Of a stretch of DNA of 5,732 nucleotides, positions 5,535 through 5,732 are shown one piece after another. Location of the stretch: NCBI GenBank assembly GCA_001940755.1, contig MEHH01000189.1, positions 1 to 5,732 on the forward strand. The letters run 5' to 3'. Made by a program: the position numbers and the translations under genes. This DNA comes from Candidatus Heimdallarchaeota archaeon AB_125 (GTDB lineage: Archaea; Asgardarchaeota; Heimdallarchaeia; Heimdallarchaeales; Heimdallarchaeaceae). The stretch's first letter is position 1, and every line of letters begins with the position of its first letter. A model generated the notes under the pieces. The model saw nothing but the letters and a program-made list of their open reading frames with translations, searched no databases and was not told where the DNA came from.

Positions 5535-5732
5535 TTACATCACTTTATCATAAAATAATTTCATAGGGTCTTCGATAGTTTCAGATTTTCTAATAGCAAT
5601 AACCATCTTATTGATTCCTAAGGCTTCATATGATTTTAATTTTTCTTTGATATCTTCTGGAAAACCTATGAGTTGATTCTTTAAAACTTCTTCTCGTGTA
5701 GGTTTAGAATCATCTTTTGCTCTGTCTATTAT
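5535..5732 (-). CDS. C-terminal fragment of a luciferase-like (LLM) flavin/F420 oxidoreductase, cut by the window edge
   Basis: An open frame enters from the right edge on the minus strand and ends at TAA (5535-5537), giving 65 residues from IIDRAKDD to FYDKVM. The pattern of a short linker, then IGFPEDIKEKLKSYEALGINKMVIA, is written here in two parts: IGFPEDIKEKL (about 22-32) and YEALGINKMVIA (about 35-46). It matches the end of luciferase-like monooxygenase family proteins, where a G-x-P-E-x-(V/I)-x-E-x-L helix is followed by a glycine turn and the last barrel strand. Archaeal members usually use coenzyme F420 or FMN, as in methylenetetrahydromethanopterin reductase. The active-site part lies outside the window, so cofactor and substrate cannot be read. 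It overlaps nothing and precedes the carrier-like gene by 11 bases in the same direction. Confidence 0.6.
   Translation of the reverse strand: MIDRAKDDSKPTREEVLKNQLIGFPEDIKEKLKSYEALGINKMVIAIRKSETIEDPMKLFYDKVM

Overview
The window looks like archaeal chromosomal DNA. It is AT-rich by eye, arginine is mostly AGA, and intergenic gaps are short, with T-rich stretches after genes and TATA-like boxes before them. Several starts carry AGGTGA or GAGGT ribosome binding sites, and at least one gene appears leaderless. An acyl-carrier-like protein next to a luciferase-like (probably F420-dependent) oxidoreductase, plus archaeal-style serine genes, would fit an Asgard or related archaeon. That placement is an inference, because no marker gene is present.

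Layout. Positions 1-164 hold a putative promoter with an inverted repeat over its TATA box. It precedes an unrecognised four-helix membrane protein (165-689, +). Next come a class V aminotransferase (756-1835, +) and a phosphoglycerate dehydrogenase, SerA (1845-2768, +), joined so tightly that the second gene's ribosome binding site overlaps the first gene's stop codon. A ketopantoate reductase family protein (2829-3878, +) and a DUF1015 protein (3984-5258, +) follow, each with its own apparent promoter. On the opposite strand, convergent with DUF1015, are a small acyl-carrier-like protein (5281-5523, -) and, upstream of it, the C-terminal end of a luciferase-like flavin oxidoreductase (5535-5732, -, running off the window).

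How the genes fit together. SerA plus the aminotransferase would convert 3-phosphoglycerate to phosphoserine. No classical SerB phosphatase is present. The DUF1015 protein carries an ADGHHRYETA motif and lies in the same neighbourhood, so it is the best local candidate for a further step in serine metabolism. The ketopantoate reductase-like protein may serve coenzyme A synthesis, but it seems to have lost some substrate-binding residues. The most striking single observation is that the acyl-carrier-like protein has lysine where the phosphopantetheine-bearing serine should be.
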